Source: Cladorhizidae sp. MBARI D1340-BT2
Lineage: Eukaryota > Porifera > Demospongiae > Poecilosclerida > Cladorhizidae
NCBI GenBank assembly: GCA_028752905.1
Contig: JAQNBH010000004.1
Coordinates: 39,054,336-39,118,335, forward strand
Length of the DNA: 64,000 bases
Reading direction: 5' to 3'
Shown: piece after piece, positions 10,241 through 20,887 of the stretch
Layout of the letters: the number at the start of each line of letters is the position of its first letter
How positions within the stretch are numbered: position 1 is the stretch's first letter
Notes under the pieces: generated by a model
Told to the model about the DNA's origin: nothing
The model's input: the letters and a program-made list of their open reading frames with translations, nothing else
Database searches by the model: none
Translations under genes and position numbers: made by a program

Positions 10241-11788
10241 CATGATTAGGGATCTCACTACACAATGTAATTATGAAATACACTAGTAGCTATATATAGA
10301 GAAACTATTTCCGATACAATGAGCAATGAAGACTTGGGTGATTAAGTTGGTGAGAATATGAATAAATCACAGAAATAATAAATTACAGGGACAAGTAAGG
10401 AAATTAAACTGACATGCCCACCTATTCGGATGTCCACAAGGCATCTCTGGAAAAGAATTTCTTTCCCATAAGCATTTTGAACAGGTCCTCAATGGTGTAG
10501 TAGAGTGAAGCTACATAATTTGACTAAATTTGTTAATTCTTCAGCAGATAGTTGGACATATTCATAATGTCTTGCTGCTGCAGTGTCACAATCGGAAAGA
10601 TAGAGCAAACACTTCGAGGCCAGTTTTATCTGATTATTGTTGGGAGAATAGCAGAAAATGTCCAAACTTGGTTCATCTATTTTTGGGGCTTGTCTGTACC
10701 CAGATCACATGCATCACAAGTAAATAAGGCCAAATAGTGACAGCGACACAACACATGGCAAACTCAGCATAAATATGGCCTTCACAATTCCTTGTCTTTC
10801 TTTTTCCTCACTTTGTCATTCATATTTTTAATCCTTTTCTCTACATTTCCTTTCTTCTTCTGCGTTGTGTTATCTTCTTCATTAAACATACACAAACAAA
10901 CAAAAAAAAATTATCTTCATTTCTTTTTCTCGAACCAATACGCAATGGAAATATTATGCAATTTCAAAGTGACGGGTGCAGTTAGATGACAAAACAAACA
11001 CACAATCAAACAAAAACATACAGTAAAATAATGGGGGGGACAGTGCGTGATATTGACATGAACTCCAAATTCATGTACGAGATTTAAAAAAAACATACCA
11101 TGTGTTCACGTGTGGCAAACATAGAACTTGATGGGATGCAACACTCATGATGGGTGGAGCTTCAGGTAGAGATGCACGATACTATGGTTGTTAAGCAAGC
11201 AAGATTTTGCAAGTGACTTAGCAGATGCTGTGCTAGTGCCATAGAGACCCAAGTTTGATAGCAGCAATAGGTCACCTAGAGCAAGCTAGAAATATTAACT
11301 TTCATTTTTTTCTGACCTTGCTCATGTGTCGAGTCGATAGAGTTGCAGGAAAGAACAAGTTCTACCTAATTAATCTAAACTGCAACACAAAAGTTTGAGT
11401 TAGAGCAGAAGTATCAGAAATAGTGGATGGACGAGTGTTCATAATTTTAACCCCACTGTAGAGTTCATTGATTGGGATAGTGATGAGTATGATGAAGGCA
11501 CCATATGCCTATAGGTACATGTTCGATGAGAGACTTTAAAGACATCGGGCTAAAGTTGACATCGAGTAAGTAGGTACCTTTTTTAATTAGCTAGCTACTA
11601 GGAGGTTATCTCTTGCAATAGATTTCTCAGATATCAGAGCAGCTTCTGATCTGCCATCACAGCCAGTATTCTCCAACTGAGGTCTGGTCATTCCAACTGA
11701 GGTCTGGTCATTCCAACTGGGTGTTTTCATAGAACAGTGGTGGAAACGTGTAATAATCACAAAAAAATTAGTTCACAATCCCAGTCTG
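10195..11788. repeat. Duplicated segment, copy 1
   Basis: The sequence from AGCTATCTTAAAAAATAT(T)C at about 10195 recurs from about 11787 with frequent small differences: the same order of blocks (GATTAGGGATCTCACTACA, AATAAATTACAGGGACAAG, GGATGTCCACA, AAACAAACAAA tract, AACTCCAAATTCATGTACGA, GTTGCAGG(A/G)AAGAACAAG, GAGTTAGAGCAGAAGTATCA, ATATG-CTATAGGTA-ATGTTCGATGAGAGAC). This makes it a direct tandem duplication of roughly 1.6 kb. No coding frame is conserved between the copies. Near 11685 a 21 bp unit (GAGGTCTGGTCATTCCAACT) repeats twice. Confidence 0.8.
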
Positions 11789-12965
11789 AAAGCTATCTTA
11801 AAAAATATCAAGAGATGTTTCAGAACATAGAAGAGCACGATTAGGGATCTCACTACATTAGGTAATTATGAAATACACTAGTAGCTATAGAGAAACTATT
11901 TCCAATACAATGAGCAATGAAAACTTCGGTGATTAGAGTTGGTGAGGAGTAAATGAATAAATCACAGAAATAATAAATTACAGGGACAAGTATATAAAAG
12001 GGAATTAAACTGCCATAAATTAAAATGCCCATTTAATGGGATGTCCACACGACATCTTTGGAAAAGAATTTCTTTCCCATAATCATTCTGAATATATAGG
12101 TCCTCAATGGTGTAGTAGTGTGAAGCAGAATTAACTACATGGTTTAACTAAACTTTGCTACTTCTTCAACAGATAGTTGGACATATTCATGTCTTGAACT
12201 GCTGCAGTGTCACAATCTGAAAGATACAGAAAACATTTAGAGGCCAGTCTTAATCTGAACAGCTGACAATGTCCAAACTTGGCTCCATCCCACCAAAAAA
12301 ATATATGTTTGGCTGTACACAGATCATATGCATCACAAATAAATAATGCCAAAATAGTGACTGGGACACAACACATGGCAAACACGACATAAATATAGCC
12401 TTCACAATTTCTTCTCTATCTTTTTGTTCACTTTTTCATTCTTATTTTTAATCTCTATTCCTTCCTTCTTCTTCTGCGTTGTTATTATCTTCTTCATTAA
12501 ACACAAACAACAAAAACACTTTCATCTTCATTTGTTTTTGTTGAACCAATAAGCTATGCAAATTTCAAAGCGACAGGTATAGTCAGATGAAAAACAAACA
12601 AACACACAAACAAACAAACAAACAAAAACATACAGTATAGTAACGAAAAAAGTGTGATATTGACATGAACTCCAAATTCATGTACGAGATTTAAAAATAT
12701 TTTTAGAAATAACTTGTGTTCTTTTGTGGCAAACTAGGGATGCTACAGTCATAATGGGTGGAGCTTCAGTTAGAGATGCATGATATTATGGTAGCTAAGC
12801 AAACAAGATTTTCCCAGTGATTAGCAGATGCTGTGCTAGTGCCACAGGAACCCCAGTTTGATAGCAGCAATAGATCACTTCGAGCAAGCTAGAAATTGCT
12901 TTTTCATTTTTTCCTGACCTTGCTTACGTGTGAACTCGCTGAGTTGCAGGGAAGAACAAGTTCTA

Positions 12966-15900
12966 GCGTAAGCGACCGATTATCAACTGCATTTCTAGCT
13001 TGCTATTATATCTCGGGCTTATGAATACCAATCCAACATTATAATACACTGTTTTATGTCTACTACTTCTGTAGGAAACTGTTCTACCATGCTATTGTTA
13101 CATGTGGAGCAGCAGCCAGCCGGAGATATGTGGGTCGGGGACCAATCTTTAAACATGAGTACCAAACATCGTCTAGGCATTGAACTGCCCATTCCGATTA
13201 TTGACCGATCTTTAGTTTTTCTCTTATAACTCCAACTATGAACAAACCCACTTTTTAAGCTTGCAATAATTTTGAACTGCAAAAAAAGCACCTTGAAATT
13301 GTAGTATAGTAGCTACGTGCAATAATGTTTCCGATTGTTGATCGAAGTTGGTATCATGGATCTTGAGTGCGTTGCACGCTCAAGATCCATGATGGTATTG
13401 AGCTTATTAGAGCCATAATGTATATTATCATCCAAAGAAATGCAATGAGGTGTAGGGACCAAGATAAAAATTGTGTAACATTTATGTGCAATACTGACAT
13501 AATTTTCCATTGTCTTCAATGCTATCCATGCTATCCATAATACAATCCTCGTGCAACCATCTAGAGCAGGTGCACTGGACCCATTCTACTCCTGACCCAA
13601 TATCAATGTCCTCCTGATAAGACTGGTTGCATACAGAACAGTGATCACTATCAATAGCTGCCTTTTTTGGTCTAGGCATCGTCTTTCTTAGCACAAAGAT
13701 TTTTGTTCCAGCTCCGCTTTTACGTTTCCTGCTCCATTTCTCCTCCACTAGTCTGGCCTTCTCATCAGCTGCTCTGATTAGTTTTGCCTTAGCATTGCTC
13801 TGCTCTTCACCCTTTTTAGCTCTCATTTCTGCTTTTCTTAGATTTTCCTTCCTCTTCATGCTGACGCTTCTTCTCTTCACGTAATCTTTTCCTGTTTTCT
13901 TTTTCCTCTTCGAGAATTTTTTTTTACTCTCCTTTTGCTTCAAAATTGCCCAACAATTGGAACTTGTAAGAACTCTGGCTCCTGTCATAGCACGAGGTTT
14001 AGCAGGTCTAGCTGGTGCTCTTTTCTTATTTTCAACTGGAATCTGTAAGTACTTGGCTATTGGGCCAAGTTTCTCTTTACTTGGCTCAAATCTTCCACGC
14101 AGACTAAGAGGAGTAGCTTCACACTCAGTAGTAGTACTTTCAATTTCTCTTAGTGGATGCCTGCAGGGAGTAGTGACTGAACTGAGCAAGGTTATAGTAG
14201 ATGTGGAGCGACCTGAGCTCTCTTCAGATAGCAATCCAGTGACTGATCCAGATGTGCATTGAGATAATGACTCAGTGCGATGACTGAGGGTAGGAGATTA
14301 GGTTTGACCATCACAGGAAGTAAGAGATTGATCACAAATAGCAGGAGATTTATTTTACCGTCACTAGAAGCAGGAGATTCGGTTAGACTATCACACTTAC
14401 TAGGAGACTCACTTGGACGATCACAATGAATATGAAATATTTCAGAATCAATGGGGGAGACACAACTTGATCATCACTATGAGCTGAAGTATCACATGAG
14501 GTGTCAATTTGCTGGACAGGTTCCAGACATGCCACATCACAATTACTGAAGTTTCCCCAACTACAAATGGCTAATTTGCTCGGCAAGTCCTCCGAATGAT
14601 ATAGTTGAAGCCAAGCAATATACTCCTCGTCATATACATGGTATCCTTCCTCAAGTCACTTGGTATAGAGCGCAGTCTGATCGACGGTAAATGTAACCAA
14701 CGATGTAGCATTGTATATAACTGAAGGTGAAGGGGAAGCACTATTACAAATAACTGAAGAGGATGGGGATGTAGTGTCATCTAGTAAGACTTCCTCACTA
14801 TATATCAGTAGATACACTCTCAGTAAGAAAGAGGAATGGCATTACGATCAAATGGGTAGATGCCACACTTTCTGAAACCAGATATGATGTTCAGGGGTGT
14901 GAAGGCTTTAAGCCATGCCACAGCCAAAAACTCAGAGAAATTGTATTTGTTGATTACAGTTCCTGGTTTGCTTTGAAGATGCATGTGACAAACTTCTGAC
15001 CAGTGCTTCTTAAGAGGCCCAAACACTGAAGCATCCAAGGGCTGTGTATCTTGAGTAGTATGTGGAGGCAAACAAAAGAGAACAATGCCTCAGCTCGTGC
15101 AACTTCAATATTACCAGGTTCATAGTGAGAACTATGGCCATCTATATAGGAGAAGCAATATTGGATGTCCAGCTACAGCATATTTCAAGAAATGATCCGT
15201 CAACCAGTGTCGAAAAAGTTCCTGATCAGTCCATTCCTTCCCGCTCATTCCATAGTATGTGCCTGGCACTTCCCCCCCGAGTCCATTGGTAATTTAAGTA
15301 CTTTCCTTCAAACATAACCATTGGTGGAATGGACTGACCAGCAGCATTTGCACAGCCAATCACCGTAATTTCTCTGACACACGATAGCGCACTTTCTTTT
15401 GGCCACATTGAGCTACTACATTGGGAGGTCGATGAGAAAGTGGTATGCCACTCTCATCCATATAAATTTGTACTGGATGATCAGATAAGTCATAATCCTT
15501 CAATGTCTGCTCTAAGAGATCACAATGGCTTCCTTATTTGTAGCATCCATACATACATGTGCTGTTGCGTCTCCTCGATGTAGAGAGAGATAAGGATTCC
15601 TTTCCATAAAACAGTGCCACCAGCCATCTGAAACGCATGAAGATAGTAACAGGTCTTACTCTTTGGCCACTTTTTCAGCAATAGATTTTACTTGTCTTCG
15701 TGCCTTCCCATATCCAAGCTTAGGCACTTTAACGAGATGATCAGCAAGGGCAGTTTCTTCATCTCCAGTCAAATATTTCTTTGGGCCAGGAGCAATTCCA
15801 TGAACTATTCTTCCACTCAACTTTTCTTTAAGCGTGGTGCAAGGCACACCATAAATATCTGCAGCTTTATTGATCGTGCCTTTTCTTACTGCCTCCATTG

Positions 15901-16249
15901 CTGCTATATAACATCGAGGTATCGCTCCTTTTCTCGGGCTTCCGTCTGGACTTCTCTAACAAGTGAAGGCTTTTTCTTTCTCCGTTGAGTATTCTGTCAA
16001 AAAAGATATAATCCACAGTTTGTAAGACCCACGAACACTCGCACAACTGCTATAGTCCCAAAATGTATATAGAGAAACTTGCATTACAAACAGCTCTTCT
16101 CCCTTCTTCTCTTTTCGTGGTAGTAGTGCAGGCTTTGTAAATTCCCGTTAACTATCCCATATTGTGTGTATGTTTGGATATTTGGCCTGCACACTCGCTC
16201 AGTATAAGTAGTCGATAATAAGTACTGGTCGATATAAGGCGGCTTACGC
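12966..16249 (-). mobile_element. pogo-like DNA transposon, complete with ends
   Basis: TA occurs at 12964-12965 and 16250-16251. The inverted ends read GCGTAAGCGACCGATTATC on the left and GCGTAAGCCGCCTTATATCG on the right, inward. The 3284 bp contain one minus-strand transposase relic in domain order. TA duplication, psq-type helix-turn-helix, CENP-B-like second helix region and DDD catalytic core define the pogo/Fot/Tigger branch of the IS630-Tc1-mariner superfamily. The paralogous empty site in copy 1 of the surrounding duplication confirms the boundaries. Confidence 0.9.
13485..15990 (-). pseudogene. pogo-like transposase with C-terminal PHD-like finger
   Basis: Minus-strand order: basic start (QRRKKKPSLVREVQTEA), psq helix-turn-helix (AVRKGTINKAADIYGVPCTT, 15830-15898), CENP-B-type region (LTGDEETALADHLVKV), first Asp in YMDESGIPLSHRPPNVV (about 15430-15470), TVIGCANAAGQSIPPMVMF (about 15310-15370), second Asp in YIDGHSSHYEPGNIEVA (about 15115-15150), third Asp in PPHTTQDTQPLDASVFGPLK (about 15000-15070), then KYNFSEFLAVAW and FRKCGIYPFDRNAI. 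After a poorly conserved gap, a Lys/Arg-rich coiled segment and a Cys/His-rich end (CSVC...CTCSRWLHEDC...CQYC, 13485-13660) follow. All three aspartates are visible but in different frames, so it is inactive. Confidence 0.85.
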
Positions 16250-16505
16250 TACCCAAGTAATCCACAATAGTTTGAGTTAGAGCAGAAGTATCAGTATTTA
16301 TACTATGATAGTGGATGAATGAGCTGGAGCAGAAGTATCAGAATTTCAACTATGATAGTGGTTGGATGAAGGTTCATAATTTTCATCACCTATAGAGTTC
16401 ATTGATTGGGAGAGTGACCAGTATCATCAAGGCACCATATGTCTATAGGTATATGTTCGATGAGAGACATCGGGCTAAACAGTTAGCTGTGGGTTGACAT
16501 TGAGT

Positions 16506-18735
16506 AGAGGATGGTTTATTTTTCCTTGTTATAAATACTTTAAGTGCACCATTTCATAGCTCTTCATCCTGGTTTCAGCTTCACTAAACATATTTAAAAT
16601 AGTTTAGCAAGATATCGTGAATGGAAACAATATTGATATCCTTCACTTCCAGGATACAAAATGAGAAGTATGAGGAGACTTTGTTCCTCAGGATCTGATT
16701 ACAGCAATCATCAGAGGTTTCATTGATGTTGATAGTTGTCTATATAAAGATGGGATATCGTCATTGAAATCCTCGAATTACAGGATAATATGTTGAACTG
16801 AAAATACAGATGTAATAGTTACGTACGATAAAAAGTTTGTTCCAAAGGCACTTAGATAGAATAATAATGATGAAGGTGTAATTAAGTCCTAAATCTTGGA
16901 AATATATACACACAAATTTTATGAATATGTAGATATTGGGGGGAAACAATAACCATTGAGCAAACAGATAGAAACAAATAGAAATTAGAAATGAAAAATG
17001 AAAAAAAAATTACATAAAATAACTATACAAACACAGACACTTTTCAGCCGCAACTTTTTAAAATCGTCTTTCTCTCTGCAACATTGTTCTCTCTGCAACA
17101 TTGATGCTCTAGATGTTCTATATTTTTTTCTCTCATCACTTGTTAGTCTTGACTTGTGGAAATAGTAGTCATGGTTGTCGTGTGGTAAAGTTCAAGTAAT
17201 GTTCCTGATAAAACTTACCCAATGCTTGGGCAAAGAATTGGCAGTGTACAATATCAACAAACAAAACAAATCAGTGGAAAGTAGGGGAACGAAGATGAAT
17301 AGAGAGAATGAATGCAATGAAAATGAATGACTCGTTCTTGCTCATTGTACCTTCAGCAGCACTCAACAGACTAACTAGAAACTATCACACAACCACCACT
17401 GTGCAGTTCAATACCTTTATCAATGCTCATGCAATCTATGAAAGATACATCCACATCACCATTGGTCTGGACAACAAAGTTGCCTATGCTGGTACACAAG
17501 ACATGAGGGTTAAATCAAGATGAAAGTAAAGCGTTTCTTCCATTGAAAGCCATAAAACCGCCAGACCACTACACATCTTTTGATATGACCATCCAGTGCT
17601 ATTGTAGCCAATATGTTACCATGAACTTAGCTAGTGATACTATTTCTGGCACAGGCCAGTGAGCCATCATCACTGGTGATTTCTAACCAAATTAAATACC
17701 TTACCAAATTTGCACCCAGTCAGATTTGTGTAGCACTGATATATAGTGATCTGTTATTCAAGTCCCACCTGTTTGTTGGCAAAGTTAGTATGTTCCAAAC
17801 CTCAGGCTCAGTAATCAAAGTCTTGATGATATGGTTTACATTCTTATTATAGTTAAGTGCCACGGTTGCTCGAGTTGCGTTTTGGTTCTTGCTGGAGTTC
17901 TTATGTAGATACTGGTCTCTGTAACATTAGCTTCATATTTCTAGCCAATTTTTTGTTGTGGGTGGGGTGGGCATTGTATAGCCAATTAGTGGCATCCAGA
18001 GTGCCTGATCCTGAAAGCTGGGCATTTTACAAGTTCTGTGCTGGATGTCGTACAACCCAGAAGTTTTCAAGGCTATCCCTGTGCCATCTTTGCAATGCCA
18101 GGATGGAATAGAGCAACAATGGCATAGACATTGGAGGGTCAGGTGCATACAAGCCAGCCGATGACAGGTGAGAAGACCCCCACAAAAATTATGAGAGCAC
18201 AGAACAGGCATAAACACTTGTCAGGCCAGTCCACCTTTGGCCAGATAACTAATTTTGATTTCTTTATGTGTTTTTTTAGTATGCATACTTTTAAGCATAA
18301 AATCATATCAATTCAAATACATAATCACACAGTCACTCACTGACACATTAAATGTATCACTGTGAGATCAAGTACTTCAGCTTACCACAACAATGCATAG
18401 CTATCATGTACATGTCACTAACACTGTGTATCCAGCTGCACAGCCATCCTGCCTGTCAAGGTACACCCACTAGACTGATCATGAGAAGGTAAAGAACAGC
18501 CTGACTAAAGATCAAAGCCTAAGTAAGCCTGAGAATGTGGTTACCCAAGGATGTAGTGAAAACCCACAAGAGGTATTGTCAGCACAACACTCAACTAGTT
18601 ATTTACAGGACTCCCCTGGAAGTTATGTAAAGAACTTACCATATAACTTACCTGGTGATGATTGGTCGACTGAAGAACGGCGTGACGCAAGAGCAGCAGT
18701 CAAGATGCCCAAAGAAGGACATCCTGGAGGAGTGC
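16506..18735. other. Non-coding, no element recognised
   Basis: Open frames here (for example 17308-17523 and 17857-18111) have no motif that I recognise and no convincing splice context. An AT-rich tract lies at 16900-17030, and a CTCTCTGCAACATTG(T/A) unit is repeated near 17080. The plus-strand frame 18537-18740 just before the LTR-like block may be the tail of a retroelement internal region, but I cannot place it. Confidence 0.35.
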
Positions 18736-19065
18736 TGTGACGTAGCAGAACGAACAGCCTGCATTATTATAAAAGGAGTCAATAAACTGTGTATAGTCAG
18801 AACCCACTTACTTGTATTGTTATGAGACTGAGTTAGCTGTTGTTATTGGATTGTACTGTTGTACTATTGAATTAGACTGGGAAAAGAACTTCCCCAATTT
18901 TATAATCAGATACCAGTACTCTATGATACAGGGTTCTCCGGCTACTGTGGCTATAAGCTTGGGTTAAGACTATTGATAGTGAGATCTATAGTAGGACTTA
19001 GGCGTCGTAGCACTGCTCCGTACTGACAGCAAGCTATAAGTCTGTCAGGGGTGGAGAGCGCTTAC
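18736..19065 (+). repeat. LTR-like block
   Basis: Begins TGTGACGTAGCAGAACG, contains TATTATAAAAGGAGTC (TATA box) followed closely by AATAAACTG, and ends near GGAGAGCGCTTACA. TG...CA limits with promoter and polyadenylation signals are LTR features. A purine-rich stretch (AAAGAAGGACATCCTGGAGGAG) precedes it, as a polypurine tract would. There is no second copy and no clear target duplication, so this could be the 3' LTR of a truncated element. Confidence 0.4.
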
Positions 19066-19199
19066 ACCGCCCCCCCTCCGAACTTATTCATTATGTCGAA
19101 TTTTTTTCATTGGTCTATTCTTCATGCATCTTATGTTAAGATATGGAACATCTGTTTATAGCTAACGGAAAATCCATGTCAACTACAAATCATGAAATT

Positions 19200-20570
19200 T
19201 TCCAAAAAGACAGTTATGGGGGAAGATTCACTATTTCAGGCTTCTTGGTTTGTTACTTGCAGGCCATGGCTCCACTGCGAGGAAGGCTCCGACTCAACAT
19301 TTTGCCAAATGTATGTTGAAGTAGCTACCAAGCAAAGATACAGTACCAGGTAAAATTAGTGGACCATTTGTTTCAACTGTTTACACTAACCTGAAGAATG
19401 CCACACATTCTTTCAGGAAAAATAAAGGTAGTGAATCAAGTTGCTACGGAGTTCAGCATCTAATTCCATCTCTAGTACATTCCTAATATAGCAAGTTGCT
19501 TTCAATAAAGCATAAAAAGTGGCTAACAACCGTGCTTTGCTTTTGAATATCTATTAAAAAAAATGTTTTCTTGCATTTCAAGATCTTCCATTCCGTTGCT
19601 CAGAAGCACATTACGTCCAAAAAAATCCAAAATTAACTGATTCAACTAATGACATTGAGAGTGCTGGGTAAAATCACAACTGATATTCAGGATGCCCAAT
19701 ATTCATTCTTATGGTAGATGAAACGACTGAGGTCGCCAATAGTGAGCAGGTAGTGACTATCTTAAGGTGGGTGGGTTAGTTGTGCATGAAGATTATGTGG
19801 GTTTATATACTGTGGTGACAACTTGGGCTTCATGCTTTTGCAAGTCATTAAGAATATCTCCTGAAATTAGACTCTTCATTGAGCAATGCATATGGGCAAT
19901 GTTATGATGCTACTGTAACAATGGCTAGTAGATGACGTGTTTAACAACATAATTCATATGGTGAAGAAGCAAATGCCATTTACACACACTATAACAACTC
20001 ATTGAATCTTGCAAGTAAATACTTTGATGAAGGTATCACTTGAAGTACCCATTAACTCTTAGACCCCGAGCGGCCGGTTTTTCGGCCGATACCTAGAGTG
20101 GTATATACCCGAGCGGCCGGTTTTTCGGCTTTTTCCCCCTTTTTTCCCTTTTTTTTTGTTTTTTTTGTTGTTTTTTTTGGGCATTATAATCAACTTTAAA
20201 CTTTTTAGTAATTTTTTTTCCAGGACCACAGGGTGGCAGGCACACACATATTAGGGAGCATAGGGTTCTAAGGGTTAAATCACAAAGTTGGTGAAGTACT
20301 CCCCCCAATCATTATGGAACCTTTCAAAATTTGAAGAAAGAAGTCGCACTTTACTAAATTAGTGTATGCAAACTTGGTCCAACATGGTGGACAGTGAGAA
20401 CTGAAATATTTTTTAGTGTTGTTTAAATTTTGGGATGAAGAAAAGCAAGCGACCCATGATACTGAAGCATCTTTGCTTACATGGAGATATTTTCCTCTCT
20501 GTTTGGAATAGTTTTTGGTGAAATTCATGCTGATAACCTTACCAAGTCAAGACTCGTGCAAAAAAAAAAC
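19200..20570 (+). pseudogene. hAT transposase relic (ZMYM/TTF-type)
   Basis: Plus-strand pieces in order: SFQASWF and WLHCEEGSDSTFC (TTF-type zinc finger, 19230-19310), LMVDETTEVANSEQVVTIL (first catalytic Asp region, 19705-19765), VGLYTVVTTWASC, a degenerate GQCYDATVTMAS, and YTHYNNSLNLAS (19985-20015, the H-x-LNLA region), then weak C-terminal similarity to 20560. Many stops and shifts are present. The gene is split at 20052 by a TTAA-flanked MITE. Confidence 0.65.
20056..20274. mobile_element. 219 bp TTAA-flanked MITE
   Basis: TTAA at 20052-20055 and 20275-20278. The ends are inverted: C(T/C)CTTAGA(-/A)CCC on both sides. Inside is a 19 bp unit, CGAGCGGCCGGTTTTTCGG, twice in direct order at 20067-20085 and 20109-20128, then T- and A-rich tracts. 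TTAA sites and CYCTTAGA ends fit a piggyBac-derived non-autonomous element. The lysine-rich minus-strand frame here is only a translation of the homopolymers. Confidence 0.75.
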
Positions 20571-20887
20571 TATGGTTGTTTCAAAATTCTGCAATATATT
20601 TGCAATGATTAAATAAATATATCTTTTTTGAAGAAGAGAAAAAATAAAAAATTTATTTTATCACACAGAAGAAAAAAATTATACCCAGGACAAGAAACAA
20701 AACTACAACAGGACAAATACTAAATCGCAAGACTGGAGAGGGAAAAAAAGAAAAGGGAAAAAAACGGGAGAGGGATAGTACATGGATAAATCTGAATTAA
20801 AACAAGACACACTGACAGCACAAGCCATATGATGCATTAATCAATACTGTGCATTTAAAGTAAGACAGCATAAAATGAAATAAAACA
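20571..20887. other. A-rich low-complexity spacer
   Basis: Runs of A with GGGAAAAAA interruptions on the plus strand; no gene. Confidence 0.5.

Larger units (their letters stand above)
11789..16505. repeat. Duplicated segment, copy 2, split by a pogo-like element
   Basis: Copy 2 occupies 11787-12965 and resumes at 16250. The join falls after GAAGAACAAGTTC-TA; in copy 1 the same place reads TTCTACCTAATTAATCTAAACTGCAAC and in copy 2 the right flank reads TACCCAAGTAATCCACAATA, so copy 1 preserves the empty site. Copy 2 contains an extra partial duplication of the GAG(T/C)(T/)AGAGCAGAAGTATCAG block at about 16320. Confidence 0.75.

Noticed and set aside
10792..10989. Hydrophobic Phe-rich frame that could look like a membrane protein
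   Set aside because: Pyrimidine-rich low complexity; the second copy of the duplication at about 12415-12600 does not keep the frame.
17308..18111. Host gene exons
   Set aside because: Frames are short, lack recognisable motifs and have no matching splice pairs.
18736..19065. Solo LTR with a target-site duplication
   Set aside because: The bases on either side do not match, so only an LTR-like block is claimed.
20059..20308. Lysine-rich small proteins on the minus strand
   Set aside because: They translate the T-rich homopolymers of the MITE.
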